From NCBI RefSeq assembly GCF_021026295.1, contig NZ_JAJNDA010000024.1:1-64000 (forward strand): a DNA stretch of 64,000 nucleotides, in the 5' to 3' direction. This document shows, piece by piece, positions 43,115 to 51,093 of the stretch (position 1 is its first letter; every line of letters begins with the position of its first letter). Origin of the DNA: Actinomycetospora soli. Lineage in GTDB: Bacteria > Actinomycetota > Actinomycetes > Mycobacteriales > Pseudonocardiaceae. Made by a program: the position numbers and the translations under genes. The notes under the pieces are model-generated. The model did not search any database and was not told the DNA's origin. It saw only the letters and a list, made by a program, of their open reading frames with translations.

Positions 43115-45934
43115 GTGACCCTTCCCTTCCTGCTCGGCGCCGCCGCCCTGCTCGCGGCCCTCGCGCCCCTGCTCGGACGTGTGCTCGGCCGCGAGGCCGG
43201 CTGGCCGCTCGCCGCGGGCCTGGCCGGCCTCGGCGTCTGGCTGCTCGTCGCCGTCCCGCCCGACGGCCGGTCGGTGCGCGTGGACTGGCTGCCCTCGCTC
43301 GGCGTCTCGTTCGCCCTGCGCCTCGACGGGCTCGGCCAGCTGTTCGCGATCCTCGTGCTGGTGATCGGCGGGGCCGTCCTCGCCTACTCGTGCCGGTACT
43401 TCGACCGCGGCCCGCACGCCGACTTCTACGGGCTGATGACCCTGTTCTCGGTCGGGATGCTCGGCCTCGTCCTCGCCGACGACGTCGTGGTGATGCTCGT
43501 GATGTGGGAGGTCACGACCATCTGCTCGTTCTTCCTCATCTCCCGGTCCGGGCCGAAGGGCCAGGCGTCGGCCGCGCGCACGCTGCTCGTGACCGTCGGC
43601 GGCGGGCTCGCGCTGCTGGCCGCCGTGGTCGTCATGATCGCCGCGACCGGGACCTCCCAGCTCTCGGCGATCCTCGCCAGCCCCCTGTGGGGCTCCGACC
43701 CGGCCTTCGCCACGACCGTCGGGCTGCTGATCGCGGTGGCCGCGTTCACCAAGTCGGCGCAGTTCCCCTTCCACGGCTGGCTGCCGGACTCGATGGTCGC
43801 GGCCACCCCCATCAGCGCGTACCTGCACGCCGCGGCGATGGTGAAGGCCGGCATCTACCTGCTCATGCGCTTCTCGCCCGCCCTCGGCGAGACCCTGGCG
43901 TGGAACGTCACGCTCGTCGTCGTCGGGCTGCTCACCGCGGTGATGGGCGCCCTGTTCGCCCTGCAGCGCTCCGACCTCAAGGAGCTCCTCGCCTACTCGA
44001 CGGTGAGCCAACTGGGCCTGCTGGTCGCGACGATCGGGCTCGGCACCCGGGAGGCGCTGTCCGCGGCGGTGGTGCACACCGTGGCGCACGCCCTGTTCAA
44101 GGGCGCGCTGTTCATGCTGATCGGGGTGGTCGACCACCAGGCGGGCACGCGGGAGGTCGACCAGCTCTCCGGGCTGCGTCGCTCGATGCCGTTCACCACC
44201 GCCGGGGTGGTGCTCGCCTGCCTGTCGATGGCCGGTGTCCCGCCCCTGCTCGGCTTCATCTCCAAGGAGAAGATCCTCGCGGCGATGTGGGACGCGCCCG
44301 GGCCGGGGTGGGTCGGCCCGACGGCGGCCCTGGTCGCCGTGGCGGCGTCGGTGCTCACCCTCGCCTACACCGGGCGGATCCTGCTCGGGGCGTTCTTCGG
44401 GCCCACGCTCGACCCCGCCGTCCGGGAGGGCTCCCCCGCCTTCCTCGCCCCGGTGCTGGTGCTCGCGGCCGCGGGCCTCGTCCTCGGCCCCGGCGCCGAC
44501 CTGATCGAGCCGACCGTGACCGCGGCCGCCGACGCCGCCGCGGCCCTCCCGGTCGGCGAGACCGCCCTCTACCTCTGGCCCGGGTTCGTGCCCGAGCTGT
44601 ACCTCTCGGCCGCCTCGATCGTCCTGGGCCTGCTCGCGATCCGGTCCCGCCACCGCGTCGACGCGCTCCTCGACCGGCCGCTGTTCCCCGGCACGGCCGT
44701 CGGCGCCCTCCTCGCCCTGCGCGCGGGCGCCATCGCCCTCGGCGGCCGGGTCGGCGACCTCACCCGCGCCGACACGGTCCGCCGCCACCTCGCGCCGCCG
44801 GTCCTCGCCGTGGTCGCCCTCGGCGTGCTCGGCCTCGTCGCCCTCGTGCCGGGGGTGGACCTCGCCGCCGCCACGGCGGCCTCCCGCGCCTCGGACGTCG
44901 CCCTCGTCGTGCTGATCGGGGTGGGCGTCCTCGGCGTGGTCGTCGTCCGGTCCCGGCTCGCGGCGGTGGCCGTGCTCGGCGTCGTCGGCTTCACGATGTC
45001 GCTGTGGTTCCTCGCGCTGGGCGCGGCGGACGCGGCGCTCACCCAGCTGCTGGTCGAGGTCCTGACGGTCGCCGTGGCCGTGCTGGTCCTGCGCCGCCTC
45101 CCCCGCCGCTTCCACCCGCAGCGGCGGGCCCGCACGATCGCGGCGGCGTGCGCCGCGCTGGGGGCCGGGGCCGCCGCGTTCGTCGGGGTCCTCGCCCTGA
45201 CCGGGCGCCCGGGGATCAGCCCGGTCGGGGCCTGGTACCTGGAGCGGGCCGAGCCGGAGACCGGCGGCACCAACGTGGTGAACACGATCCTGGTCGACTT
45301 CCGCGCCCTCGACACGTTCGGCGAGCTGGTGGTGCTGGGCACCGCGGGCCTGGCCGTCCTCGTGGTGCTGGAGGTCCGCCGGCTCGTGGCGTCCCGGCGG
45401 CCCCGGCTCGCCGTCCCGGCGCTGTCCCCGAGCCGCTTCGCGTGGGACAACGCCGTGTACGCCCGCGTCACCGCCCGGGCCCTCGTCCCGCTGATGCTGC
45501 TGCTCTCGCTGTTCTTCCTGGTCCGCGGGCACGACGAGCCCGGCGGGGGCTTCAACGCCGCGCTCACCGGGACGGCGGCGTTCGTGCTGCGTGCCCTCGC
45601 CGCGTCGTCCGACCGCGAGGGCCGCAGCCGGCTCCCCGCGGTCGCGATGGTCGCGGGCGGGCTGCTGGTGTGCGTGGTCAGCGGCCTCGCGGGGTTCGCC
45701 GACGGGGCGTTCCTCCGGCCGCTCTCGTCCGGAATCAGCGTGCTCGGGGTGTCGCTGACCTCGGCCCTGGCCTTCGACGTCGGCGTCTACCTCGTGGTGA
45801 TGGGCGCGGTCGTCGCCGCCCTCGACCGGCTCGGACCGCTCGGCTCGAGCCCGCCGGACGAGGACGAGGACGAACCCGGCACCGGCTCGCGCCGGGACGA
45901 GGTCGGCGCCGCGGCCGGGGGTGACGGGCGATGA
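43115..45934 (+). CDS. mrpA: Mrp cation/proton antiporter, fused MrpA-MrpB subunit (operon 1)
   Basis: 939 residues. N-terminal NuoL-like antiporter module ([86 protein letters not shown]), an MbhD/MbhE-like middle part (ALTQLLVEVLTVAVAVLVLRRLP), and a C-terminal MrpB/MnhB domain (LFFLVRGHDEPGGGFNAALTGTAAFVLRALA). Mrp exports Na+ (or K+) for H+ as a multi-subunit complex. First gene of a six-gene operon with 4-base overlaps. GTG 43115 has no strong ribosome site. Confidence 0.93.
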   Translation: MTLPFLLGAAALLAALAPLLGRVLGREAGWPLAAGLAGLGVWLLVAVPPDGRSVRVDWLPSLGVSFALRLDGLGQLFAILVLVIGGAVLAYSCRYFDRGPHADFYGLMTLFSVGMLGLVLADDVVVMLVMWEVTTICSFFLISRSGPKGQASAARTLLVTVGGGLALLAAVVVMIAATGTSQLSAILASPLWGSDPAFATTVGLLIAVAAFTKSAQFPFHGWLPDSMVAATPISAYLHAAAMVKAGIYLLMRFSPALGETLAWNVTLVVVGLLTAVMGALFALQRSDLKELLAYSTVSQLGLLVATIGLGTREALSAAVVHTVAHALFKGALFMLIGVVDHQAGTREVDQLSGLRRSMPFTTAGVVLACLSMAGVPPLLGFISKEKILAAMWDAPGPGWVGPTAALVAVAASVLTLAYTGRILLGAFFGPTLDPAVREGSPAFLAPVLVLAAAGLVLGPGADLIEPTVTAAADAAAALPVGETALYLWPGFVPELYLSAASIVLGLLAIRSRHRVDALLDRPLFPGTAVGALLALRAGAIALGGRVGDLTRADTVRRHLAPPVLAVVALGVLGLVALVPGVDLAAATAASRASDVALVVLIGVGVLGVVVVRSRLAAVAVLGVVGFTMSLWFLALGAADAALTQLLVEVLTVAVAVLVLRRLPRRFHPQRRARTIAAACAALGAGAAAFVGVLALTGRPGISPVGAWYLERAEPETGGTNVVNTILVDFRALDTFGELVVLGTAGLAVLVVLEVRRLVASRRPRLAVPALSPSRFAWDNAVYARVTARALVPLMLLLSLFFLVRGHDEPGGGFNAALTGTAAFVLRALAASSDREGRSRLPAVAMVAGGLLVCVVSGLAGFADGAFLRPLSSGISVLGVSLTSALAFDVGVYLVVMGAVVAALDRLGPLGSSPPDEDEDEPGTGSRRDEVGAAAGGDGR

Positions 45935-46305
45935 CCCTCGCGCTCGCCGTCGCCTTCCTCGTGGCCGGGGCGGTCTTCCTCGTGCTCTCCCGCGGGCTCG
46001 TGCGCATCGTGCTCGGGTTCGTCCTGCTCGGGCACGCCGCGAACCTGGTGCTCCTGGCCGCCGGCGGCGCGTCCCGGCGCGGGGCCACGATCGGCTCGCC
46101 GCTCGACCCCGCGACCACCGCCGACGCGCTGCCGCAGGCGTTCGCGCTCACCGCGATCGTCATCGCCTTCGCCATCACGATCTACCTGCTCGTCCTGGCC
46201 GTCGTCGGCGGTCCGGACGACGACACCGAGCCCGAGCCCGATCCCGAGCCCGGTTCCCGCTCCTCGCCGGGGCCCGACGACCGCGAGCGGGAGGCCGCGC
46301 CGTGA
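45931..46305 (+). CDS. mrpC: Mrp antiporter subunit C (operon 1)
   Basis: 124 residues, NuoK-like, three helices: LALAVAFLVAGAVFLVLSRGLVRIVLGFVLLGHAANLVLLAAGG and LPQAFALTAIVIAFAITIYLLVLAVVG. The C-terminus is an acidic Glu/Pro/Asp tail. ATG overlaps the mrpA stop by 4 bases. Confidence 0.93.
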   Translation: MTLALAVAFLVAGAVFLVLSRGLVRIVLGFVLLGHAANLVLLAAGGASRRGATIGSPLDPATTADALPQAFALTAIVIAFAITIYLLVLAVVGGPDDDTEPEPDPEPGSRSSPGPDDREREAAP

Positions 46306-47906
46306 CCCTGCTGCTCCCGCTGTTCGTCGTCGTCCCCGTGGTGGTCGCCGCCGTCCTCGCGTTCGTCACCGGGCGGGCCGGGGACGGTCGGGTCCGGTCG
46401 GGCACCGTCGCGACCCCCGCCACCCTCGTCGCCGTGGCGGCCGCCGCCGTCGTCGTCCTCGTGCGGCAGGCGTCGGGGCCGCCGGAGGCGGTGGCGGTCG
46501 GTCTGTGGCCCGCGGGCATCGCGATCCCGCTCGTCGTCGACGCCTTCTCGGCACTCATGCTCGTCACGACCGCGCTGCTGTCACTGGCCTGCGTCGGCTT
46601 CGCCCTCGCCTCGGGCGAGGCGGACCGCCGCTGGTTCGCCCCGTTGGTGCTCCTGCTCACCGCGGGGGTGAACGGCGCCCTGCTCACCGGCGACCTGTTC
46701 AACCTCTTCGTGTTCGTCGAGGTCATGCTGCTGCCGTCCTACGGGCTGCTCACCCTGGCCCGGCGCGGCCGCGGGACGGCGGAGCGGATCACCGGGGCGC
46801 GGCTGTTCGTCGTGGTCAACCTCTTCACCTCGACCCTGCTGCTCACCGGGATCGCCTTCACCTACGGCAGCGCCGGCACGGTGGTGCTCGCGGAGCTCGC
46901 CGGGGCCGCGCAACGCTCCGGACCGGTGGCCGCCGCCGTCGGGCTGGTGCTGCTCGCCCTGCTGATCAAGGCGTCGGTGGTGCCGTTCCACGGCTGGCTC
47001 GCGCGGACCTACCCGCAGGCCTCGCCGGCGGTGACGGCCCTGTTCTCCGGCCTGCACACGAAGGTCGCCGTGTACGGCGTCTACCGCATCCACTCGGTGG
47101 TGTTCGCCGGCGAGACGCGGTGGCTGTGGATCGGGCTCGCCCTCTTCACGGCCACCATGGTCGTCGGGGTGCTCGGCGCCGTCGGCGAGAGCACCACCCG
47201 CTCGATCCTCACGTTCCACATGACGTCGCAGATCGGCTACGTCCTGCTCGGCGTCGCGCTCGCGAGCCCGCTCGGCCTCGCGGCCGGCATCTTCTACCTG
47301 ATCCACAACATGGTGGCCAAGACGTCCCTGTTCCTGTCCACCGGCGCGGTCGAGGTCCGCTACGGGCCCGGACCGCTCGGCCGCATCACGGGGCTGATGC
47401 GCCGCGAACCGGCGACGGCGGTCGCCTTCTTCCTCGCCGCCCTCGCCCTCGCCGGGCTGCCGCCGCTGTCCGGCTTCGTCGCGAAGCTGACGCTCGTGCT
47501 CGCCGCGGTCGACGCGGGTCAGGCCCTCGTCGCGACCCTCGCGGTGCTCGTCAGCCTGCTGACCCTGCTCTCGATGCTGAAGATCTGGACCGGCCTGTTC
47601 GCCGGCGAGGAGAAGGTTCCCGACGACGAGCCGGCGCCGGTCCCGGCGTCCGGCTCCGGAACCGGCTCCGGGTCGGGAGCCGGGTCGGGAGCCGGGTCGG
47701 GGGCCGGGTCGGACGGCACGGTCGCGGTCCGCGACCGGACCGACCGGCGCATCGGCCCCGGGCTGATCGCACCCGCCCTCGTCCTCGCCCTCGCGACGGT
47801 GGTCCTCGGGGTGGGGGCGGAGCCGCTGTTCGCCCTGTGCCGCGACGCCGCCGCCGACCTGCTCGACCCCGCCGCCTACGTCGCCGCCGTGAGGGGGACG
47901 CCGTGA
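46302..47906 (+). CDS. mrpD: Mrp antiporter subunit D (operon 1)
   Basis: 534 residues, NuoM/N-like antiporter subunit. Seen: LFVFVEVMLLPSYGLLTLAR, LLIKASVVPFHGWLARTYPQASPAVTALFSGLHTKVAVYGVYRI, ILTFHMTSQIGYVLLG, LSGFVAKLTLVLA. A Ser-Gly-Ala repeat linker (SGSGTGSGSGAGSGAG, about residues 450-468), coded by near-identical codons at 47650-47710, lies before the last helices. GTG 46302 overlaps mrpC by 4 bases. Confidence 0.94.
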   Translation: MTLLLPLFVVVPVVVAAVLAFVTGRAGDGRVRSGTVATPATLVAVAAAAVVVLVRQASGPPEAVAVGLWPAGIAIPLVVDAFSALMLVTTALLSLACVGFALASGEADRRWFAPLVLLLTAGVNGALLTGDLFNLFVFVEVMLLPSYGLLTLARRGRGTAERITGARLFVVVNLFTSTLLLTGIAFTYGSAGTVVLAELAGAAQRSGPVAAAVGLVLLALLIKASVVPFHGWLARTYPQASPAVTALFSGLHTKVAVYGVYRIHSVVFAGETRWLWIGLALFTATMVVGVLGAVGESTTRSILTFHMTSQIGYVLLGVALASPLGLAAGIFYLIHNMVAKTSLFLSTGAVEVRYGPGPLGRITGLMRREPATAVAFFLAALALAGLPPLSGFVAKLTLVLAAVDAGQALVATLAVLVSLLTLLSMLKIWTGLFAGEEKVPDDEPAPVPASGSGTGSGSGAGSGAGSGAGSDGTVAVRDRTDRRIGPGLIAPALVLALATVVLGVGAEPLFALCRDAAADLLDPAAYVAAVRGTP

Positions 47907-48283
47907 TCGTCGTCCGCGTCCTGGGGTTCCTCGGCTGGTACGCCGTCGAGCTCCTGCGCTCCTACGTGCGGATGGTCGCCGACGTCGTCGGGCTCCGCGG
48001 GGTGACCCCGGCGCTCGTCCGGCTCGACACGCACTGCGCCCGGGAGGTCGAGATCGGCCTGCTCGGCGTCCTCATCAGCCTCTCGCCGGGGACCATCGTC
48101 GTCGACACCCGCGCCCACACCCCGGACGCCGCGACCGACTGCCCGTGGACGCTCTACGTGCACGGCATCCACGAGGCCGACCCCGACCGTCTCGTGCTGG
48201 GCCTGCAGCGCCTGGAGTACCGGATGCTGGCCGCCCTGGGACGCACCGACCTGCCGTCGCGAGCCCCGGAGGAGGCCGCATGA
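47903..48283 (+). CDS. mrpE: Mrp antiporter subunit E (operon 1), short form
   Basis: 126 residues, short for MrpE (usually 155-180). It begins directly with LGFLGWYAVELLRSYVRMVADV, corresponding to the third helix, so the first N-terminal helices of MrpE are missing. The cytosolic domain (TIVVDTRAHTPDAATDCPWTLYVHGIHEADPDRL) is intact. GTG 47903 overlaps mrpD by 4 bases. Confidence 0.86.
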   Translation: MIVVRVLGFLGWYAVELLRSYVRMVADVVGLRGVTPALVRLDTHCAREVEIGLLGVLISLSPGTIVVDTRAHTPDAATDCPWTLYVHGIHEADPDRLVLGLQRLEYRMLAALGRTDLPSRAPEEAA

Positions 48284-48537
48284 TCGGGCTGGACGTCGCG
48301 CTCGCGCTGCTCGTCGTGGCCGTGGCCCTGGCGGCGTGGCGCATCCTGCGCGGCCCCCACGACGCGGACCGGGCCGTCGCCGCGGACCTCGTGCTCTTCT
48401 CGTTCGTCGGGCTCACCGCGGTGATCGGCACCCGCGCCGGGATCGCGGCCACGTTCGACCTGGTCCTCGCCGCGGGCCTCGTGGGGCTGCTCGCCGCGCT
48501 CTCGCTGGGGCGCCTGCTCACGCGGGGCAAGCGGTGA
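48280..48537 (+). CDS. mrpF: Mrp antiporter subunit F (operon 1)
   Basis: 85 residues, three helices. Seen: RILRGPHDADRAVAADLVLFSFVGLTAVIG, the MrpF GPxxxDR signature. GGAGGAGG precedes ATG 48280, which overlaps mrpE by 4 bases. Confidence 0.92.
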   Translation: MIGLDVALALLVVAVALAAWRILRGPHDADRAVAADLVLFSFVGLTAVIGTRAGIAATFDLVLAAGLVGLLAALSLGRLLTRGKR

Positions 48538-48902
48538 GCGCGGGCCTGCCGGGGATCCTCGGCCAGGTGCTCGTCGCGTTCGGGGCGGCGATCTTCGTGG
48601 TGGCGGCGCTCGGGCTCCTGCGGCTGCCCGACGTGTACGCGCGCGCCTCGGCGGTGACGCTCGCCGCGGAGGCCGGGACGGTCGCGATCCTCCTCGGCGC
48701 CCTCCTGCTGATGCCGTCGGTCGGGAACGGGCTCAAGGTGGTGCTCGCCGTCGCGCTGCAGGTCGTCGGGTGCGCGGTCGGCGGGATGATGGTGGTGCGC
48801 TCGGGCTACCTCACCGGGGCGCGGCTCGCGGCGGGCACCGCGCGGGACGACCTGGCGCGGGACGCCGGAGCCGGGCGCCTGCCACGACGCGGAGACGGCT
48901 GA
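48534..48902 (+). CDS. mrpG: Mrp antiporter subunit G (operon 1)
   Basis: 122 residues. Seen: ALGLLRLPDVYARASAVTLAAEAGTVAILLGALLL, the MrpG RxxDxxxRxHA-like region, here with RASA instead of RMHA. A charged C-terminal tail of about 25 residues follows. GTG 48534 overlaps mrpF by 4 bases. Confidence 0.9.
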   Translation: MSAGLPGILGQVLVAFGAAIFVVAALGLLRLPDVYARASAVTLAAEAGTVAILLGALLLMPSVGNGLKVVLAVALQVVGCAVGGMMVVRSGYLTGARLAAGTARDDLARDAGAGRLPRRGDG

Positions 48903-48905
48903 CCC

Positions 48906-49847
48906 GTGACCGCCGTCGTGCTCGCCCTCGGTGGGCTCGTGCTGCTGCTCGGCGGCGCGGAGCTGCTGGTCCGCTCGGGCACCACGCTCGCCGGGCGGCT
49001 CGGGCTCAGCCCGACGGTCATCGGGCTGACCGTGGTCTCGGTGGGGACGTCGCTGCCGGAGCTCGCGATCGGCATCGGCGCGGCCCGCTCGGGCAACGGG
49101 GACCTCGCAGCCGGGAACATCGTCGGGACCAACCTGGTCAACCTCATGCTGGTCCTGGGCATCGGGGCGCTGCTGCACCCCGTCGCCGTCGACCGCGGGA
49201 CCCGGCGGGTCGACCTGCCCGCCATGGTCGCGGTCACGCTGCTGCTGGTCCTCCTGACCCTCGGCGGGGCGCTCGACCTGCTCGGCGGGCTCGTCCTGCT
49301 GGGCGCGGCCGCGGTCTACCTGGTGCTCGTCCTCCGCCGCGGCGGAGAGGGCGGGGAGGAGGACGCCGGGTCGGCACCGCCCGGCTCGACGCCGGTCCAG
49401 GCGCTGCTGCTGGTGGTGTCGCTCGCCCTCGTCGTGGTCGGCGCCGACCTGCTCGTCGACGGCGCGGTGGAGATCGCGCAGGGCCTCGGCGTCTCGGACG
49501 CGGTGATCGGGCTGACGGTCGTCGCGGTGGGGACCTCGGCCCCCGAGCTGGTGACCATGGTGGTCTCGACGCTGCGCGGGGCGACCGGGCTCGCCGTCGG
49601 GAACATCGTCGGGTCCAGCGTGCTGAACATCGCCCTGATCCTGGGGGTGACCGTGCTCGCCGCCCCGGGGACGACCATCGGGTTCCCCGCCGAGGTGGTG
49701 GGCGGCGACCTCGTCCTGCTCGCCGTGGCCACCGTGGCGACCGCCCTCGCGGCCCGCAGCGGCTCGCGGGTGAGCCGGCTCGAGGGGGCCGCCCTCGTCG
49801 TGGGCTACCTCGCGTACCTCACGTGGCTGCTGGTCACGCGCTTCTGA
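48906..49847 (+). CDS. CaCA-family sodium/calcium (cation) exchanger, YrbG-like
   Basis: 313 residues, ten helices in two inverted repeats. The alpha-repeats are clear: IGLTVVSVGTSLPELAIGIGAARSGNGDLAAGNIVGTNLVNL and IGLTVVAVGTSAPELVTMVVSTLRGATGLAVGNIVGSSVLNI, with GTS(L/A)PE ion-binding motifs. It exchanges Na+ or H+ for Ca2+. GTG 48906 lies 3 bases after mrpG and is probably the last gene of Mrp operon 1; it converges with operon 2, leaving 6 bases. Confidence 0.93.
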   Translation: MTAVVLALGGLVLLLGGAELLVRSGTTLAGRLGLSPTVIGLTVVSVGTSLPELAIGIGAARSGNGDLAAGNIVGTNLVNLMLVLGIGALLHPVAVDRGTRRVDLPAMVAVTLLLVLLTLGGALDLLGGLVLLGAAAVYLVLVLRRGGEGGEEDAGSAPPGSTPVQALLLVVSLALVVVGADLLVDGAVEIAQGLGVSDAVIGLTVVAVGTSAPELVTMVVSTLRGATGLAVGNIVGSSVLNIALILGVTVLAAPGTTIGFPAEVVGGDLVLLAVATVATALAARSGSRVSRLEGAALVVGYLAYLTWLLVTRF

Positions 49848-49853
49848 GCCGGG

Positions 49854-50213
49854 TCACCGGTCGGCGCGGTCGGGGTCCATCTCGTCGCGGTGGAGCAGGT
49901 CCCGGCGCACGCCCCCGGTGCGGTAGGCGAGGCGCCCGACGAGGTGCGCGGTGACCGGAGCGGTGATCACGGCGAAGGCGCCGACGAGCACGAGCATCCA
50001 CACGTCGGCGGCCTCGCGCAGGTGCAGCGCGGTGCCGATCGCCACCAGCAGCAGACCCGTGGTCTGCGGCTTGGTGGCCGCGTGCATGCGGGACAGCACG
50101 TCCGGCAGCCGCACCAGGCCGATCGCGGCCGCCAGCACCAGCAGCGTCCCGAGCACGATCAGGACGCCGCCGACGAGGTCGAGGACGTCCAGCACCATCC
50201 CGCCGTCGGTCAT
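49854..50213 (-). CDS. mrpG: Mrp antiporter subunit G (operon 2)
   Basis: 119 residues. Seen: AAIGLVRLPDVLSRMHAATKPQTTGLLLVAIGTALHL with the canonical RLPDxxxRMHAxTK signature that operon 1 has lost. ATG overlaps mrpF by 4 bases. Last gene of operon 2. Confidence 0.94.
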   Translation of the reverse strand: MTDGGMVLDVLDLVGGVLIVLGTLLVLAAAIGLVRLPDVLSRMHAATKPQTTGLLLVAIGTALHLREAADVWMLVLVGAFAVITAPVTAHLVGRLAYRTGGVRRDLLHRDEMDPDRADR

Positions 50214-50557
50214 CGCCGGCCCTCCGTGTCGGTCCGTCCGGCGCTCCCGGTGCTCCCGGTGCTTTCGCTGCTCCCGGTGCTCCCGGTGCTCCCGGGGCGC
50301 TCGCCGCGGCCCCGGCCGAGGAAGCGGGCCACCGTCGACGACCCGAGGAACCCGACGAGGCTGACCGCGACCACGGCGGGCAGCACGGTGGAGTCGCCCG
50401 TCATCGCGGCGTAGATCATCAGGCCACTCATGATGATCGCGACGATGGCGTCGAGGGACACCATGCGGTCGAGCGCGGACGGCCCGAGCACGAACCGGAC
50501 CAGCGCCACCAGCAGGGCCGCGCCCACGAGGACCAGGCCGACCGTCAACAGCGTCAT
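50210..50557 (-). CDS. mrpF: Mrp antiporter subunit F (operon 2)
   Basis: 115 residues. The core VRFVLGPSALDRMVSLDAIVAIIMSGLMIYA is typical MrpF. A C-terminal tail of Gly-Ser-Thr repeats (GSTGSTGSSESTGSTGS) is encoded by 9-base CTCCCGGTG repeats at about 50243-50294 and absent from operon 1 MrpF. ATG 50557 overlaps mrpE by 4 bases. Confidence 0.92.
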   Translation of the reverse strand: MTLLTVGLVLVGAALLVALVRFVLGPSALDRMVSLDAIVAIIMSGLMIYAAMTGDSTVLPAVVAVSLVGFLGSSTVARFLGRGRGERPGSTGSTGSSESTGSTGSAGRTDTEGRR

Positions 50558-51093
50558 GCCACGCCCTCCTCGTCCCGCTCGACCCGGACGGCCGCGATGC
50601 CCGTCGTCAGCAGGCTCTTCTCCAGCGAGCGGACCTGCGCGCGGAACTCCTCGACCTCCGCGTCGGAGTCCGCCCCGAGCACGTGCACCCAGAGCACCCC
50701 CCGCTCGGCGTCCGCGTCGACCACGACGCTGCCCGGCACCAGCGAGAGGGCCTCGACCAGCGCGGCCATGAGGAGCTCCGAGCGCTCCTCGAAGGTCACC
50801 TCGACGACCGAACTGCGGATCGGCGGACCCGGCCGGATCGACTGCCAGGCCACCTGCAGGCTCGACACCACGAGCTCGCCCGCGATGCGCAGCCCGACCC
50901 GCGCCAGGCCGAGCGGGCGCAGCCGCCCGCCCGACGCGATCCCGGGCAGGGGGAACAGCAGGACCACGAACAGGGCGACCGCGATCCCGCCGATCAGGTT
51001 CGCCCAGGAGAACGTGCCCCACAGCAGGATCCACACGAGCGTCAGCCACGCCAGCCGCAGCAGACGCGGGCCCGGGCGCACGCGGCCCCTCAC
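50554..51093 (-). CDS. mrpE: Mrp antiporter subunit E (operon 2)
   Basis: 179 residues, full-length MrpE: two N-terminal helices (LAWLTLVWILLWGTFSWANLIGGIAVALFVVLLFPLPG), ELVVSSLQVAWQSIRPGPPIRSSVVEV, then the cytosolic domain with LSLVPGSVVVDADAERGVLWVHVLGAD. GTG 51093 overlaps mrpD by 4 bases. Confidence 0.92.
   Translation of the reverse strand: MRGRVRPGPRLLRLAWLTLVWILLWGTFSWANLIGGIAVALFVVLLFPLPGIASGGRLRPLGLARVGLRIAGELVVSSLQVAWQSIRPGPPIRSSVVEVTFEERSELLMAALVEALSLVPGSVVVDADAERGVLWVHVLGADSDAEVEEFRAQVRSLEKSLLTTGIAAVRVERDEEGVA

Noticed and set aside
42302-45532. 1,076-codon open frame antisense to mrpA operon 1
   Set aside because: Only its last ~190 codons (the DUF3592 gene) are real; the rest is a high-GC antisense frame composed of Arg/Gly/Glu/Asp/His without domains.
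50243-50294. Short tandem repeat as a regulatory satellite
   Set aside because: The CTCCCGGTG repeats lie within the mrpF coding frame and are explained as codons of a Gly-Ser-Thr tail.
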